Of a stretch of DNA of 64,000 nt, positions 50,110 to 61,549 are shown piece after piece; the first letter of the stretch is position 1; each line of letters opens with the position of its first letter. The DNA is taken from assembly GCF_963966145.1 (NCBI RefSeq), contig NC_091050.1:15190001-15254000 (forward strand). The letters run 5' to 3'. A program made the position numbers and the translations under genes. The stretch comes from Tenebrio molitor. Taxonomy: Eukaryota > Arthropoda > Insecta > Coleoptera > Tenebrionidae. The notes beneath the pieces are model-generated. The model ran no database searches. It was not told the DNA's origin and saw only the letters and a list, made by a program, of their open reading frames with translations.

Positions 50110-51400
50110 TTTTACAAGACGGCGTTATTGCATTAACCCGACACCTCTCGCCGACTCCTGATCCTGCTTTTCATTTTAAATAGACACGAAATACAAACGG
50201 TCCTAAAGATTCACCTTGAACCAACCCATCTTATCAATTTCCGCAAGCGTTCCGTTCCTCGATGTCCTACTTTACACGTCCTTGTTTTTTACAGCGCGCG
50301 ATCATTCGCCGTTTCGAGACGATCCAGACAGGACGAAATATAGCGAACCGGAATAGAAACTCCTGCAGGACTCGCACGGAAGGACGACAGGTTTCAAGGT
50401 TCGTCGAAAAAAGTGTATTGAAGGATCTCTTGCTATTTGTGGAGGGTCATTTTGCGTGTTATCGGTTATCGCCGAAATGAGCTGACATAAAGAGTGTGGG
50501 TACGCAATAAATATGGACCTACAGTCTTATTTGCGTCGCATTATCATGTAATAATGGGGTGATTCATCGACTGCCTGCAAAACAAAAATGTAGTCGTCAT
50601 TAGAGCTCGATTAAAATTGCGACCTGTGTTACAATGGTTGTCGGAGATAAGGCTTATCTAGAGTACATATAGCTTGCAACAATTAGCGTAATGAATTATT
50701 CATATCTGTTGCACATCGAAATCGATAGATTTTTTTCGAATTTTCAGCCGACGCGTTCGCACCGACCCGTTTTTTCATTCGATTATGTAAAAACTGGTGG
50801 GTGTCAGTTACACACGAAGAAACAGGATCTCCGAAAGGGATTTCCACTTTGCTCACTTACGACGTCATTGCGATACCGGCGAAGAGCACAAACGAGCAGT
50901 TTTTCGTCTGTCCGAAACTAGACTAACGAGGTAACAAGACACCGCAGCGTTGCAGTAACTATTTTGAAACCACGAGCGCGTAATGGATAGTTAAACTTTG
51001 ATTAAAATCAGTCCGGGCTAGTGTAATTAGTAAACAGAGTCAGCTTGACTGCACATCACAACTTGAAATAAACATCGAGACGCGTGTGGCACTTAACCTG
51101 CCACGTTTGATGGTGCACCGAGGCGGAACGTAATTACGTTACGGACTCTGTTAGATTCAAAAATAGAGCAGTTTTTTGTGTCGGGAATTTATTTCTAAAA
51201 CATTTAAATATTTAGTTTCGGACAGCGTTGAGTCGATAAATTCGATTTCTTACTGGTCAGTGTCTCGATCGGTGCGTGATGGAGGGTTTTCCAGACGCCC
51301 CACACGAGCGGATCTGTTTCGTTGTTGCCAAGGGCTGCCCATGCATGTGCCAGTCTTGGCATATGTTTTCTGGTGCAGATTGATTTTTTTTTAATTTTCA
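50110..51400. other. Intergenic DNA downstream of Cdep
   Basis: No coding region or clear repeat is recognised. Short open frames (for example around 50262-50480 and 50691-50921) lack family resemblance and splice context. Confidence 0.4.
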
Positions 51401-52580
51401 AAATCTGAGAATTTGCTCGGTAAGATCTTGTGCAATGATGTTATTGAGCCAGGGTTTCATACATCTGCAATATCTATCTATCATTTGTATGTGGTTTAAA
51501 ATCTGGCCCACTCCAGCAAAAAATCATTGCTACGCCCTTGGAGTTGGCCAGACTCACATGTGTCATTTTTTACACATTTTAAGCACCCTAGAAGTAGACA
51601 TTTTAAACAAATTTAAATCCAGACAGGAAGTGTTTTAAATTGTTTATATGTCATCATAATACTAAACACACGTGACTTCTACGCCACTGTGTCGCGATCG
51701 GGAAGAAAACTTGTTCTAAATTTTTTTGTAACAAGGCAAAAGTTTGTACAATGTTTTTGTTCGAACAAAGTAATTGTTTTCAAGCTTATAAAAATAATGT
51801 ACCCACCTAAAAATGTTTTAACAAATTTAAATCCACTCGAAAAACATGTTAGACGAATTAATTAAATTAATTCAAGGGCGTAATGTTTTATAGGTGTTGT
51901 TTTAATTTAATAATGCTGGTTGGGAAAGTTTTTAAATTTGACCCGATCTCAAGGCGAATCTACGCCACTGCTACCATTATGAAGAAGTCGGCTTAGATTT
52001 TTTCCTCCCTAGAAAAAATGTTTGCAGCATTTTTTCCTGAAAATTGCTGGTTTTAAATTTCACAATTCTTGAGCTTATAATAAGTAGATACGTAAAAATT
52101 TTTTGCCAATTTTATGCCCCTCGAGAAGCACTTTAAATCTGTTTACTTAAATACCATCGAATTAATTAAGGTAATTAAAATTTGTTTGCTTTCGTCCAAA
52201 GGGGTTTTTAGTACGTACAGTTGCGGAATTAAAATTTCGGGCACTATTTTTCTGTCACTTCAACAAAATCTCTGTAAAACACATTCTACTGTCATCATGA
52301 CTGACATTAAATCATCGCTTTGATATGTTGCCTACCCGTTATCATGCCACAAATGACAATTTTTGAATGCCAAAAAGACAAAAACATGACAAGCGTAAAA
52401 AATAAAATTATTAACATAAAAGTTGTTTTAGAGTTTATATCATGATATTGACAATAGTGCCCGAAATTTTAATTCCGCAACTGTACATACTTGTGTCCAA
52501 ATCTCAAAACGATTGTACGCCACTGGTGGTTTTTCGGAAGCAGGGTCGGCTTTGATTTTTTTTCTGCCCTAAAATGGTAA
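51400..52580. repeat. Decayed tandem array, unit about 285 bp
   Basis: TACGCCACTG occurs at about 51679, 51962 and 52516. After subtracting the 266-bp MITE inserted in the last interval, spacing is about 283 and 288 bp. Units 2 and 3 begin alike: TACGCCACTG, then GGAAG- or AGAAG-like, GTCGGCTT(A/T)GATTTTTT and CCCTA. Internal words such as GCTTATAA, TTTAAATC and GAATTAATTAA recur in the same order in successive units. A fragment of an earlier unit (AACAAATTTAAATCCA) lies near 51607. In minus orientation each boundary reads CAGTGGCGTA, similar to hAT-type ends, so the units may be stacked elements. Confidence 0.55.
52218..52483. mobile_element. TA-flanked MITE, 266 bp, inserted in the tandem array
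   Basis: CAGTTGCGGAATTAAAATTT... at 52218 is repeated, inverted, at the right end (ending 52483) with about 30 of 31 identical positions. TA borders both ends. Such near-perfect arms suggest a recent insertion compared with the decayed array around it. It is non-coding and mariner-like by its TA target. Confidence 0.8.
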
Positions 52581-52743
52581 GCCAGGCGACAGCGTCAGTG
52601 ACGGAGAACCAAGGGAATACAAAATTGTGGTTACAGATTGTCAATATTTTATAATTTATTTCGTGTTAATAAATGTTCTTATAAAACAGTTTGAATAATG
52701 GCTAAAATTTATTTGAATAGATTTCTACTTTTTGAAACATATA

Positions 52744-53312
52744 CAGGGTGTTTTCGACGTTGAGGCGTTTCTTTTAATATGTGATAGTATCCGTTGTACT
52801 AAAGAGTTTTAGCCAAAATCACTTTAGTAAAATGTGTACGGCAATGAAGATATCATAAGTTAAATTTTTGAAACCGGTCCTGCTCAAATTTGCGCTGATT
52901 TGTTAGAAATTAGAATTGACAAAAAAAAAATCAAATAAGCATGGACATTAATCAAAAATACTGCCAGAGTTGTCATCTAATTACATAGTGGCAATGGCTT
53001 ATCATAAGAAAGTAACGAGTTCACAGATATGTTGTTAATGCCAATTCTATCAAAATCCAACTGCGGCGTCCAGAGATTACGCAGAGAGATTTCTGGAAAG
53101 ACACCATCCTGGGCAACGTCAATTTTTTAATCTAGTAGAGCGAAGAAATAAACGGGACCGGACTCGGAATTTTAGAAAACTATAAAAATATACAATCAAT
53201 TATTATCTCCGTTAATATAAACATTTTACTGAGAAGATTTACTCTAAAATTCTTAAGAATAATGTATAGTACCTCGTGTTACAAGGAACGCCTCAACTTC
53301 GAAAACACCCTG
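52744..53312. mobile_element. TA-flanked inverted-repeat element with a transposase N-terminal relic
   Basis: The ends are CAGGGTGTTTTCGACGTTGAGG and, inverted, CAGGGTGTTTTCGAAGTTGAGG, each bordered by TA; arms run about 29 bp. Inside, one plus-strand frame near 53035-53175 reads NPTAASRDYAERF then LERHHPGQRQFFNLVERR. This resembles the helix-turn-helix N-terminal domain (DUF4817-like) of transposon proteins common in insects. A stop lies just upstream and no catalytic domain follows, so this is an internally deleted, non-autonomous copy. Confidence 0.65.
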
Positions 53313-54245
53313 TATAATTCTCACCAAAGCCAAGGTCTTGTTGACATTAAGTATACAAAGTGTTATTGCTCCGTTGCAACAAATAACTAACAAGATAATT
53401 ATACAAATACTGAGAAAAGAGAAACAACGTAATTTTCAGAACAATTTTGATTGCCAAGGATTTGTTATATCTACAACTGCAGGAATTTACAATGATTCGG
53501 ATTTGAAGCATTTGAATACTTATGTGGTACGTTGAGAATTGAGAGACATTAAAATTAGAAAAAAATTCCTGCAAAGCTTCTCTGAAACTGTCTAAAGATT
53601 CTTAAAATAATTTCAGGAATTCAGTGTGTTACGTTTAAGATATTTGCATCAATTCCAGTGCTCAAAAACAAACGAAAATTGTTTGAAAAGACATCAATTG
53701 TGACAATTTCCTGTGACTGTCGAGACTTGTTTACATCATTTCAGGAATTTGTCCAACTCCAAGAAAAAAATTTATAAAATTCCTTCACAAGTGGCGTTTA
53801 GAGCCAAATTATGTAAAGACAAGAGACGATTTTTTTTTAAATTAGATGAGCCGCCACAAATTGCTTTTGAAGAAGTAAAAAGTAGAATTTTTCGTCGTTT
53901 CGATGTTTCGTCGGTTCTCTAATTAGCAAGTGGCGCGAGTCGCTCTAAATGCGATTAGTCTACGGAACCCCGTCGCCGACCCCTTTTCCCTCGGGCCACC
54001 TGTTCGCCCCTCGAGCTCCACCTGAGTCGCAGTTTGGGGTGCGCTGATCGGCCCGCCGGGACTCCCCCTCGCTTTCGACCTTCTTCCGCTCTCGTCCGCC
54101 AGCTCCGCTTCCGTCGACGAAGGCGAGCCGCACGCGACAGATAAGCCCCTCGATGTTTTCTGCAACTGTGGTCAAAGTTGGTCGTCGCGATCCGCAAGCG
54201 CGGCGACAATCAAGCCATGTGGGTTGAAATTCGCTTCAGTTGCAG

Positions 54246-54382
54246 ATATCCGGCATCGGAATTGGCATCTCGACGCATGTCGTCGTCCAGAGCCGCGCTT
54301 CTGCCGTAGAGGGTGTCGTGTGGGTGCCGCCGCGTGTTCGCCAGGATGGACAGCACGAACGACGGCTTCTGACCGGAGGAAG
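54246..54382 (+). other. Candidate 5' UTR exon of an unidentified plus-strand gene
   Basis: A GC-rich segment lies between a good acceptor (CGCTTCAGTTGCAG|ATATCC) and a donor (GGAGGAAG|GTACGT). It contains only short upstream ORFs (MSSSRAALLP and MDSTNDGF), as expected for leader sequence. The surrounding 53.9-54.6 kb is unusually GC-rich for this AT-rich flank, which fits a promoter-proximal region. The link to the exon at 58771 is inferred from strand and proximity only. Confidence 0.35.
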
Positions 54383-55799
54383 GTACGTCTCGGGGCGAAG
54401 TCCCGCCGGGGGTGCCCGCTCAATTAATTTCCGATCGGCGGGGTGGGTTTCGCCTGGCGCGACTTTCTCGCCTTGTTAAAACGGAACAAACGAGCGGAGG
54501 TGGAGGTGGACGGCGGCGACAGCGCCGGGGCCCTTCGGCCGACTTTATTACGTGTTACATATTTTTTTCCCTTTTATTAACAGCGCCGCAATAAAAAAGT
54601 GCTAACAACGAGTACACGATGATATAATGGCAGCATCCCCGTATCTTATCGCCTTATTTATCGCTGTTAACATATGTTATTTGAGCGTAATCGTATAAAC
54701 AAACCCCCCTCGCGACCCCCGGTATTGATTTTCTTCAGATCGTCCCACCAAGAAGCGAGATGAAGATGTTGCGATTTACATTTTTTTCAACAATTAACGT
54801 GTCATCGAGACGGACTGGTTCGTCTCGTACGACAAAACAAAACAATCAAAATACTATTATACAGGGTGGAGTAATTAATTGATCGGTATCGGAGAGATGA
54901 CGTCGTTATTCGGGTCGTAACTCGGCCAATTTGATGGGGTGATAGACAAGATGGACATTTATATTGTCCGTTTTTCGATTGGTTGTTTTTTTTTTGTTAA
55001 TCAATTTTACGGCGTCCGCGTTTTGGGATTTTTTTTGGATCGATTAATTAATTAAATATCGTCCATTTTAAAAAATAATCAAACAAACATTTGTTTTCAA
55101 TTTACAAATTGTGACATTCACCTGAAACTGTGAATGAGAATTAATTTTTTTTGTGTGAATGCGGAAATACATAAAATGTTTTAATTATAAATAATCTGAT
55201 CTACTTTTAACACCATCCATTAGTGAACCGCATGACGTGTTATCATATCAAGGTTGGTTGTTTTTTTTTATCTACTATATGATGATGATATCAGCTCATA
55301 AATATGTTTTACAGTATATTTTACTGCTTTTTTAAAAATTAGTTCGAAAATTGTTATTATTTTGGATATTCTTGTGTATTTCTGCGAAACTATACTTGTG
55401 AAAATATTCAAGGTCATTAAAATAAAACAACTTTGTGTTGATATTAATTATATGTATAAGATTTTATTGTTTTATTGTAATAAATATCTAACAAGAGATA
55501 GGCGATAATGGTCTCAGAATCAAAGTGTACCGACAGTCTAGAATCACTGTTACAATTCCTGCAAACTTTTGCTCGACTCTTTTTGATTGTTGAGGATTTT
55601 TTATGTAATATTAGAAATCGCAGGAATTCAATCAGCAGGAATTGTGACCAGAGATTTCCTGCAACGAGACATTCTCGAGAATTTTTGATTTGAAAATTTG
55701 AAAATCTAGACTAAATTCGAATATGTATATTCAAAGTCACTAAAATAATACAACTTTGTGCTGATATTAATTATATAAAATTTTACTTTTTAATATGTA
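54383..55799. other. AT-rich non-coding DNA
   Basis: No gene is seen. An isolated TATACAGGGTGGAGTAATT near 54859 resembles the end of a TA-flanked element, but no partner was found. The part after 55540 belongs to the AATTCCTGC repeat. Confidence 0.4.
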
Positions 55800-57002
55800 C
55801 AGGGTGATTCAAGTTATACCGCCCGAGCAAAAACACACACTGCTAATCGATTTAAGATTCTCAAAAAATTCAGGAATGATCGTGTAACGCTGTAGAACAT
55901 TCTGTAAAAAATTTAAATTTTTTAATGAAACAAGTAAATATTTCGTTTTAATTCAATAACCGCTACATTAATTTACATAATTTTTCACTGAGAGTCCTTT
56001 CAAAGATTTAGGAAAATTTTGATGTCATTGAAATCGTGAAAGCATCACCGAGTTTTTAAATAAATGGAATTCGATATTAAAGTGCCAAATTTAGCTATGA
56101 TTTATTATTAAATTGGGCGGTCACTTCAACAATAAAGGTTGACATGGGTTATTTATGGTACCCTTAAGGGACTAAAGAATTACTAGAAAAGTTCTCAACA
56201 GATGTTTCCCAACAAAGAGGTACATAATAATCTTTTTGACACCATTGGGTGAATACCTACATATTAGTTTTGATTTTTTTTTTTTTTGTCTTTATTTGAA
56301 AGTAAATTAATGGTTGGTCCAAGAGACCAGTTTTAATGATTCACAATAAAAAAAAATGTTAAAATTGGAATAATTCAAAAACTAATTCTTCTCTTTTGAT
56401 GCGAATTTCATAAATGTTTAATGTTTAATAGTTTATTCACGCCAAGAAAGCAATTACAAGAAAACACACATGGAGCATTAGCAAGAACAAAAAGTGGGAA
56501 CAAGATGCATCACTTGCATAGAAGTCTCCTACAGTCACTCTTGAACTTATTTGTCGAGACTCCACAGAAGTCTAACTCGTTACAGTAAAGGTTGGCCAGG
56601 CGAAGGGCACTATTCAAGGGTGAATTGTAGGAGTAATTGTGTTTATGGCAGTAAACATGAAACAAATTCGGGTGTCTGAGGTTACATAAAGGAACATTAA
56701 AGCCGATACGAAGCAGAGCATCAGAAGAATCAACATTATAGTTAATTATTTTATGTAGAAAACACAGCTAAATATATACGTTCTTTGAATTAATTGTGAA
56801 TTATGAGCGTGCACGGAAAAAAAAATTTTTTTGGTCAAAATCAATTTTTTTAAATTTTATGGCTCTAAATGAAGTGATACGGAAAAATTGATTGCACACG
56901 TTTAAAGCCTTACATGAAGGGAATCTAACTCTAAAGTTTCGTAATTTTTACTAATTTTTTAATAGGGTTAATCGTGTGGGCGGTAAAACTTGAATCACCC
57001 TG
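55800..57002. mobile_element. TA-flanked inverted-repeat element, 1.2 kb, containing a LINE fragment
   Basis: CAGGGTGATTCAAGTTATACC at 55800 matches the inverted right end CAGGGTGATTCAAGTTTTACC (ending 57002), continuing through CGCCC, with TA on both sides. No own transposase frame is recognisable. The interior carries a reverse-transcriptase-type fragment at 56510-56790 on the minus strand, so a LINE copy may have inserted within it or been captured. Confidence 0.65.
56510..56790 (-). pseudogene. LINE (non-LTR retrotransposon) ORF2 C-terminal fragment
   Basis: On the minus strand the frame reads LCFLHKIINYNVDSS, then ALLRIGFNVPLCNLRHPNLF, then SYNSPLNSALRLANLYC, and ends LLCK before a stop at 56510. 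The layout (short helix, RIGFNVP-like block, SPLNSALR-like block, end) is the usual tail of jockey/R1-like ORF2 proteins. Stops occur just upstream and the polymerase domain is missing, so it is a 5'-truncated dead copy. Confidence 0.6.
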
Positions 57003-57780
57003 TACATTGTTGAAAATTTTTTACGTAATTTTAAAAATTACTTCTGATTTACAACTCTTAAATTTCACTCAGCAGGTGAACGATTGGAATCGAGAAACAT
57101 TGTTTATTTTAATTCCTGCAAAAACCGAAGATTGTTAATATGTATAAAAAAATGTCTATTGACATCTCCTTATCAGATTTAATTAAAAAAAAAATTAATT
57201 CATGTCTCCAGTTGCAAGAATTGGCTTCTAGTAAAAAGTTTTAGTTTATTGTGTTGCGTATAAAAAGAGACGATTTTATACGTCCCGGTTTTAATTCCTG
57301 CGGGCATTTGCGGTTATAAAAACTTCCATCTATAAAATTATGTCATTTGGACAAAACAAAACTTAAGAAAACGTCAATGAAAATGATGTTATTCTAGATA
57401 AAAGTATAATTGTAATAAATAACCATCTAGAGAGGCGGTAATTGTCTGAGAAGCGCTCAGAGTTGTGAGAACTGAGAGAGGCAACAGAATTCCTGCAAAG
57501 TTTGGATAAAATTGTTTTGGACGTTTAATCCAATTGCGGGAACTTGATGCTTCATATCTGGGGGATTTTGGTACCACTCGATTAGTTGAAACTGAAATGC
57601 ATCAATAACAATTCCTGCAAAGATTCAATAAGTCTCTTTTGAATGTTAAGATTTTGTACATAATTTCAGGAATTTAAACGATTCATATCAATTTCGGTTT
57701 ATTCAAAAAGAATTGAAAATTACCGTATAGTAACAGAAATTCAGAAATTATTACATTGTCACAATGTCTTGAGTTATAAT

Positions 57781-58140
57781 TATACAGGTGTCCACGAAAT
57801 GCATGGTAAAAAAAATATAGGTAGTTGGTAACGATGAACAGAAGTTAAATACAAAAAAAAATCTAATAAAAGTCTTTTTGTTTTTGAGATATAGGTAAAG
57901 CATTGAAAATTTGGTCGAAATTCCCAGTATCTTTGTTTTCTCTGGAAATTTTGAGCAAATTTTCATTAGTAATAGGTATAACGAGAGAAAGAGATTTTTA
58001 TACAGGTGTCCTCAAAAAAAAAAAGACGAATCCATAGCTCCCTTATTTATCGGAGGAATTTAATTACCTATGCACCAAATTAAATAGTTGTAAATAGGCT
58101 CCAAAATGACCCAATAAAATCACGTATAGCCTCAAGGACT
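57781..58140. repeat. Pair of direct repeats TATACAGGTGTCC and a related dispersed segment
   Basis: TATACAGGTGTCC occurs at 57781 and again at 57999. The sequence after the second copy (AAAGACGAATCCATAGCTCCC, then TTATTTATC and GAATTTAA) resembles 61900-61950 (AAGGACGAGTCCATAGCTTC, TTATTTTTC, GAATTTAA). This indicates a repeat family with at least two copies in the window. Element ends are not resolved. Confidence 0.4.
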
Positions 58141-58770
58141 TCAAGGCTAAACTGATCTGAAGAACTTTTAATTTTCTATTGTTTTTTTCTATTTTTTACA
58201 ATTGTTAATTCTTTCCCATTTTTTGTTTTCAAAATTGTATTCGAAAAGTTGATTTTTTGCCTACGTGATGCGAGATCGTGCTCCATCTTGTTGAAATTTT
58301 TATTTAATTTTGGCCCGAATACAGAATGAAACACACCAAGATTCGTCCTCCAAACTGTCCCCAGCCGACGAATACGGCACTTGATTCTTTTCCAGATTAA
58401 ATTCGGTTCGACCGGGCGTCTCAAATGAACAATTACAGGACACTTTCGCATTAAATCCACATTGGCGCCTATTAAAATGTTTACACGAGTCAATTAGGGC
58501 AAACGACCTAAACAAGCGCCAGTTCACATGTCGCACCGAAACATCTTTATACGGTCTCGCCGCGAACTAAAACGAAAATAATGCTCCTCCCGCCCAAACA
58601 CAGCCGTCATAAAAACTTTACGCTTTACGGCCGCTCTCAAAAGTAAATAAACCGCAAGGAGCGGAAAAGCGCGCCCCCACACCGAAAGGACGCCAGAGCC
58701 TCTCCTCTTTTCGGGGCACCCCCGTACCGATCCAATTCCCAAATTGACGTGTTTCTTTTCTGCCGTTTAG

Positions 58771-58933
58771 ATAACAGATCGTCCGGGGAAGTTTATAACG
58801 TAGACAAATCGCCCACCCCATCTGTGATGTGCGAGGGTTCAATGGATGATAATACAAGAGGCGTAACTGATCCCGCAACAACAGACATGCAGTCTACTTC
58901 GAACAGGGACGAACACGACAAGGACCAGCCCGG
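58771..58933 (+). CDS. Exon of an unidentified plus-strand gene, probably the first coding exon
   Basis: A clean exon lies between TTCTGCCGTTTAG|ATAAC and CCCGG|GTAAGT. The frame is open throughout. If translation starts at the ATG at 58827, it encodes MCEGSMDDNTRG, then VTDPATTDMQSTS and NRDEHDKDQPG, about 35 residues, leaving phase 2 for a downstream exon outside the window. The peptide is acidic and polar with no recognised domain. N-terminal leaders of this kind are common in transcription factors and RNA-binding proteins, but identity cannot be given. No continuing exon was recognised between 58934 and 64000, so the next intron exceeds 5 kb. Confidence 0.55.
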
Positions 58934-60590
58934 GTAAGTCCAAACTCAAATCAGAAGTTGGATGTGATTTTGCCGAAACGTCAACACTAATTTCATTCGT
59001 TCGCACGAGGCGACTTCTTTTCACCTTCTGGCTTTCCGACATTTAATTATATTTGCCGAAGAAAGCCAAAAAGTTGATGCGGACGAGCAACGTGCTCGAA
59101 TTGAGCGCCAGCAGGAATTGTGACCGGACAATTCCTGCAACGAGAGCGACTCGGGAATTTGCATTTCCCACGCTGGTGCAATTCCTGCATCAGAATCGTT
59201 CGCCGCGAACAATTCCTGCAAATCTCGACCTCCTTTTGTATTTTTTGTAGTTTTGCGCCGCTCCAAATCGCCGCCTCTCCCGAATTTTTCACCACCCCCG
59301 AACATGCGACGTTTCATGACAGGGCTCGTCTTCGGTTCTTCAACTCGTCGACCTTGTCCGCCCCCTGACCGCCATGTAAATTCGTTAAAACATTTGCATT
59401 TTTGTTGATCCCTCGCGGATCGATAATTTCGACCGTCCAATCGGACGCGATTTTTTTAAAACCACCCCACACGACCCCCGAATTCGGGTGCGTCGCCGAG
59501 TCACTTTTAAATAAATAAACTGCCGTGTTTTCCTACTCTTAGCCGTTTTACCTTGACGTAACGAACCGTATTTATTTCTCCATTAAACCTCCCCGAAAAC
59601 TCATCACTCCGTACCTAACCGAAAATAAATTACTCAAGCAAAGAGGAGAGAGAGACGGGACCGACTTGAATTAACTTTTTAATAAGTTATGTAGGTAGTT
59701 GTCCTTTGGAGAGGAAAAGAAAAAAGGACAATGACGCGCGACGTCGTGAATATCGATGAAGGTGGAAAAAATCGCGCCGATCGATTGAATTAATTGAGTT
59801 TAATTTTTTTCGCTAAGCCTGGATTCAGCAGGAGCGGACATTTCGAAAGGTTAAACAAAACACGAGGGTTATTTTTTTTGTGGGGAAGATTCGACGAGTC
59901 GCCGCAGGATTGTAAAGAACCGAAAAAAAAATTAATTTGTGTTTTATGACTCAACAGACGAAAGAAAGATAACGTCGAGGATCTATTTAGAATATCCAAA
60001 ACAAGAAAAATTCACGAACCCAAAATATCGCAAAGAACTAATAATAAAAGGAAGCAAGGATGAAATAAATGAAAGGACTTGATAAAGAAAAGGCACACGA
60101 GACAAAAGATTATATGAAGGAAATAAGGTGACTACAAAAACAAAGGAGAACGACAAGACAAAGGAAGAATTAATAAAAAAAAGAAACACACAAAACTAAA
60201 TCAAGAGAACATAAATGAAATGACCGTAAATTTTTGCACTCATAACCTCAAAATATGTATTTCCAGTTATCCTCAAAAATCGTGAAAACGTACCCCGATG
60301 TTTTTAGTTTGGAACGAAAACTAGGGCAAATTGCTTTTTAAAGTGACCTACGACAGACGGAAATGTCAATTCGTTTGAAGCAAAATGGTGGTTTAATTAT
60401 TGTTAATGGTTTACAAATTAGAGAATCAGCAAATAAAGCAGCATCGAATTTGCTTCCCTAATTTCAGGTGGCGTCAATAATTATTTACAGTGAGAGTGAG
60501 GAAAGCAAAGCTTTCGTTCACGCGAATTGCGTGTTCGACGATGGAATTCAAGTGAACGAAAGTGGCCTTACTCTCGAGTGACTATATTTG
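58934..60590. other. Presumed intron of the unidentified gene, no recognised coding sequence
   Basis: It contains four AATTCCTGC cores at 59110-59215, GC-richer sequence to about 59400, and AT-rich DNA beyond. A TAACCTCAAAAT word lies at 60243. Nothing else is recognised. Confidence 0.4.
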
Positions 60591-60591
60591 G

Positions 60592-61135
60592 TTTTGTTCG
60601 ATACCTCCTTAGAAAGTGAGGGCCCGATTTCAAGTTGACTTGCGACGGTCGCACTTGTTGTCATGGTAACGGCGCAAAGGAGAAAGATGACACATATTGG
60701 TAATTAATGTGTAGGACAAAGATTGCGCTACACCACTTATTTGCGACCAGCACTTGAAATCTGGTCTTGAGTCTGCAACTTTGCAATCAAAATAAAAATA
60801 AATCACATTTTTTGACCGATCAGTTGCATGTAAAAAAATAAAATACAAAATAAATAAAAAAACGTCAATAAAGTGGTTGTGTGCACGTTCTGGAAATTAT
60901 GGAAATGGATGATGAAAAATTATATGTTCCTGATGATGTCCTGGAAGAGGCAAATGTTGCCTAAAAAATCAAAATTATGTTATCAGTAAGAACTGGAAAA
61001 ATTTACGAGTGAATGAAAACCAGTGAGGGAAAGAAAGTAATCGAAAAACGATGAGCGAAAGTGAAGTGAATGAAAGAGAAACCTTCACCCTGGTAACTAT
61101 GGATTTAGACTTTCTAGGGAGGTATCGAACAAAAT
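60592..61135. mobile_element. Inverted-repeat element, 544 bp
   Basis: TTTTGTTCGATACCTCCTTAG at 60592 is matched, inverted, at 61109-61135 over about 26 bp with one or two differences. There is no coding sequence. Target duplication is unclear. Confidence 0.55.
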
Positions 61136-61241
61136 ACTTTCGTCGGAGTCACTCATTTTGACGAAATTCTAGCAGAAACAAAAAATGACAGGAAAAACCA
61201 AGAATGAACCGACGCCAATGACGCTTTAAACTTTAATAATC

Positions 61242-61487
61242 TACCGCGTGAGCAACAAATACTGTTTGATTTGGCAATAAAACTGGTGACTTTTATGTAA
61301 TGTTCTCGCGAGAAAATCATTTTATCAATAAAAAATTACAGAAACCAAGACGTTTAAATTTGAAATTAATGTCAGCTATCAATAATGTCAATAAAACAAA
61401 CGGAATTATGTACAATTCACAATCTTGGCAATTTCAAGTAAAAATGTTTATTGCCAACTGAAACAGTTATTGTTGCTCACGCGGTAG
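61242..61487. mobile_element. Foldback MITE with about 45-bp arms
   Basis: CTACCGCGTGAGCAACAA at 61242 is repeated, inverted, to 61487, and the match continues through ACTGTTT and TTGGCAATAAA for about 45 bp. TAAT lies immediately outside both ends, a possible 4-bp target duplication. It is non-coding. Confidence 0.65.
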
Positions 61488-61549
61488 TAATCGGCGTGGA
61501 AAGTGCTACCAACCCAATAATAAAAAAGTTACTAATGTTAAATTATTTA

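Larger units (their letters stand above)
53400..57740. repeat. Ancient dispersed repeat marked by AATTCCTGCAAA and TTTCAGGAATT
   Basis: Blocks at about 53460-53680, 55540-55680 and 57470-57720 share the order AATTCCTGCAAA, then 45-65 bp with an AAGATT/TTGTTGA..TTTTTTA(C/T)GTAAT-like interior, then CAGGAATT. A partial copy lies near 57005-57120. The blocks are diverged but collinear, so they look like copies of one old repeat rather than independent binding sites. Further copies of the core lie at 59.1 and 63.0 kb. Confidence 0.5.

Noticed and set aside
53923..54423. Arg/Pro-rich open frames on both strands in the GC-rich patch
   Set aside because: High GC content opens all frames; no conserved motif. 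Only the splice-bounded segment 54246-54382 was kept, as leader sequence.
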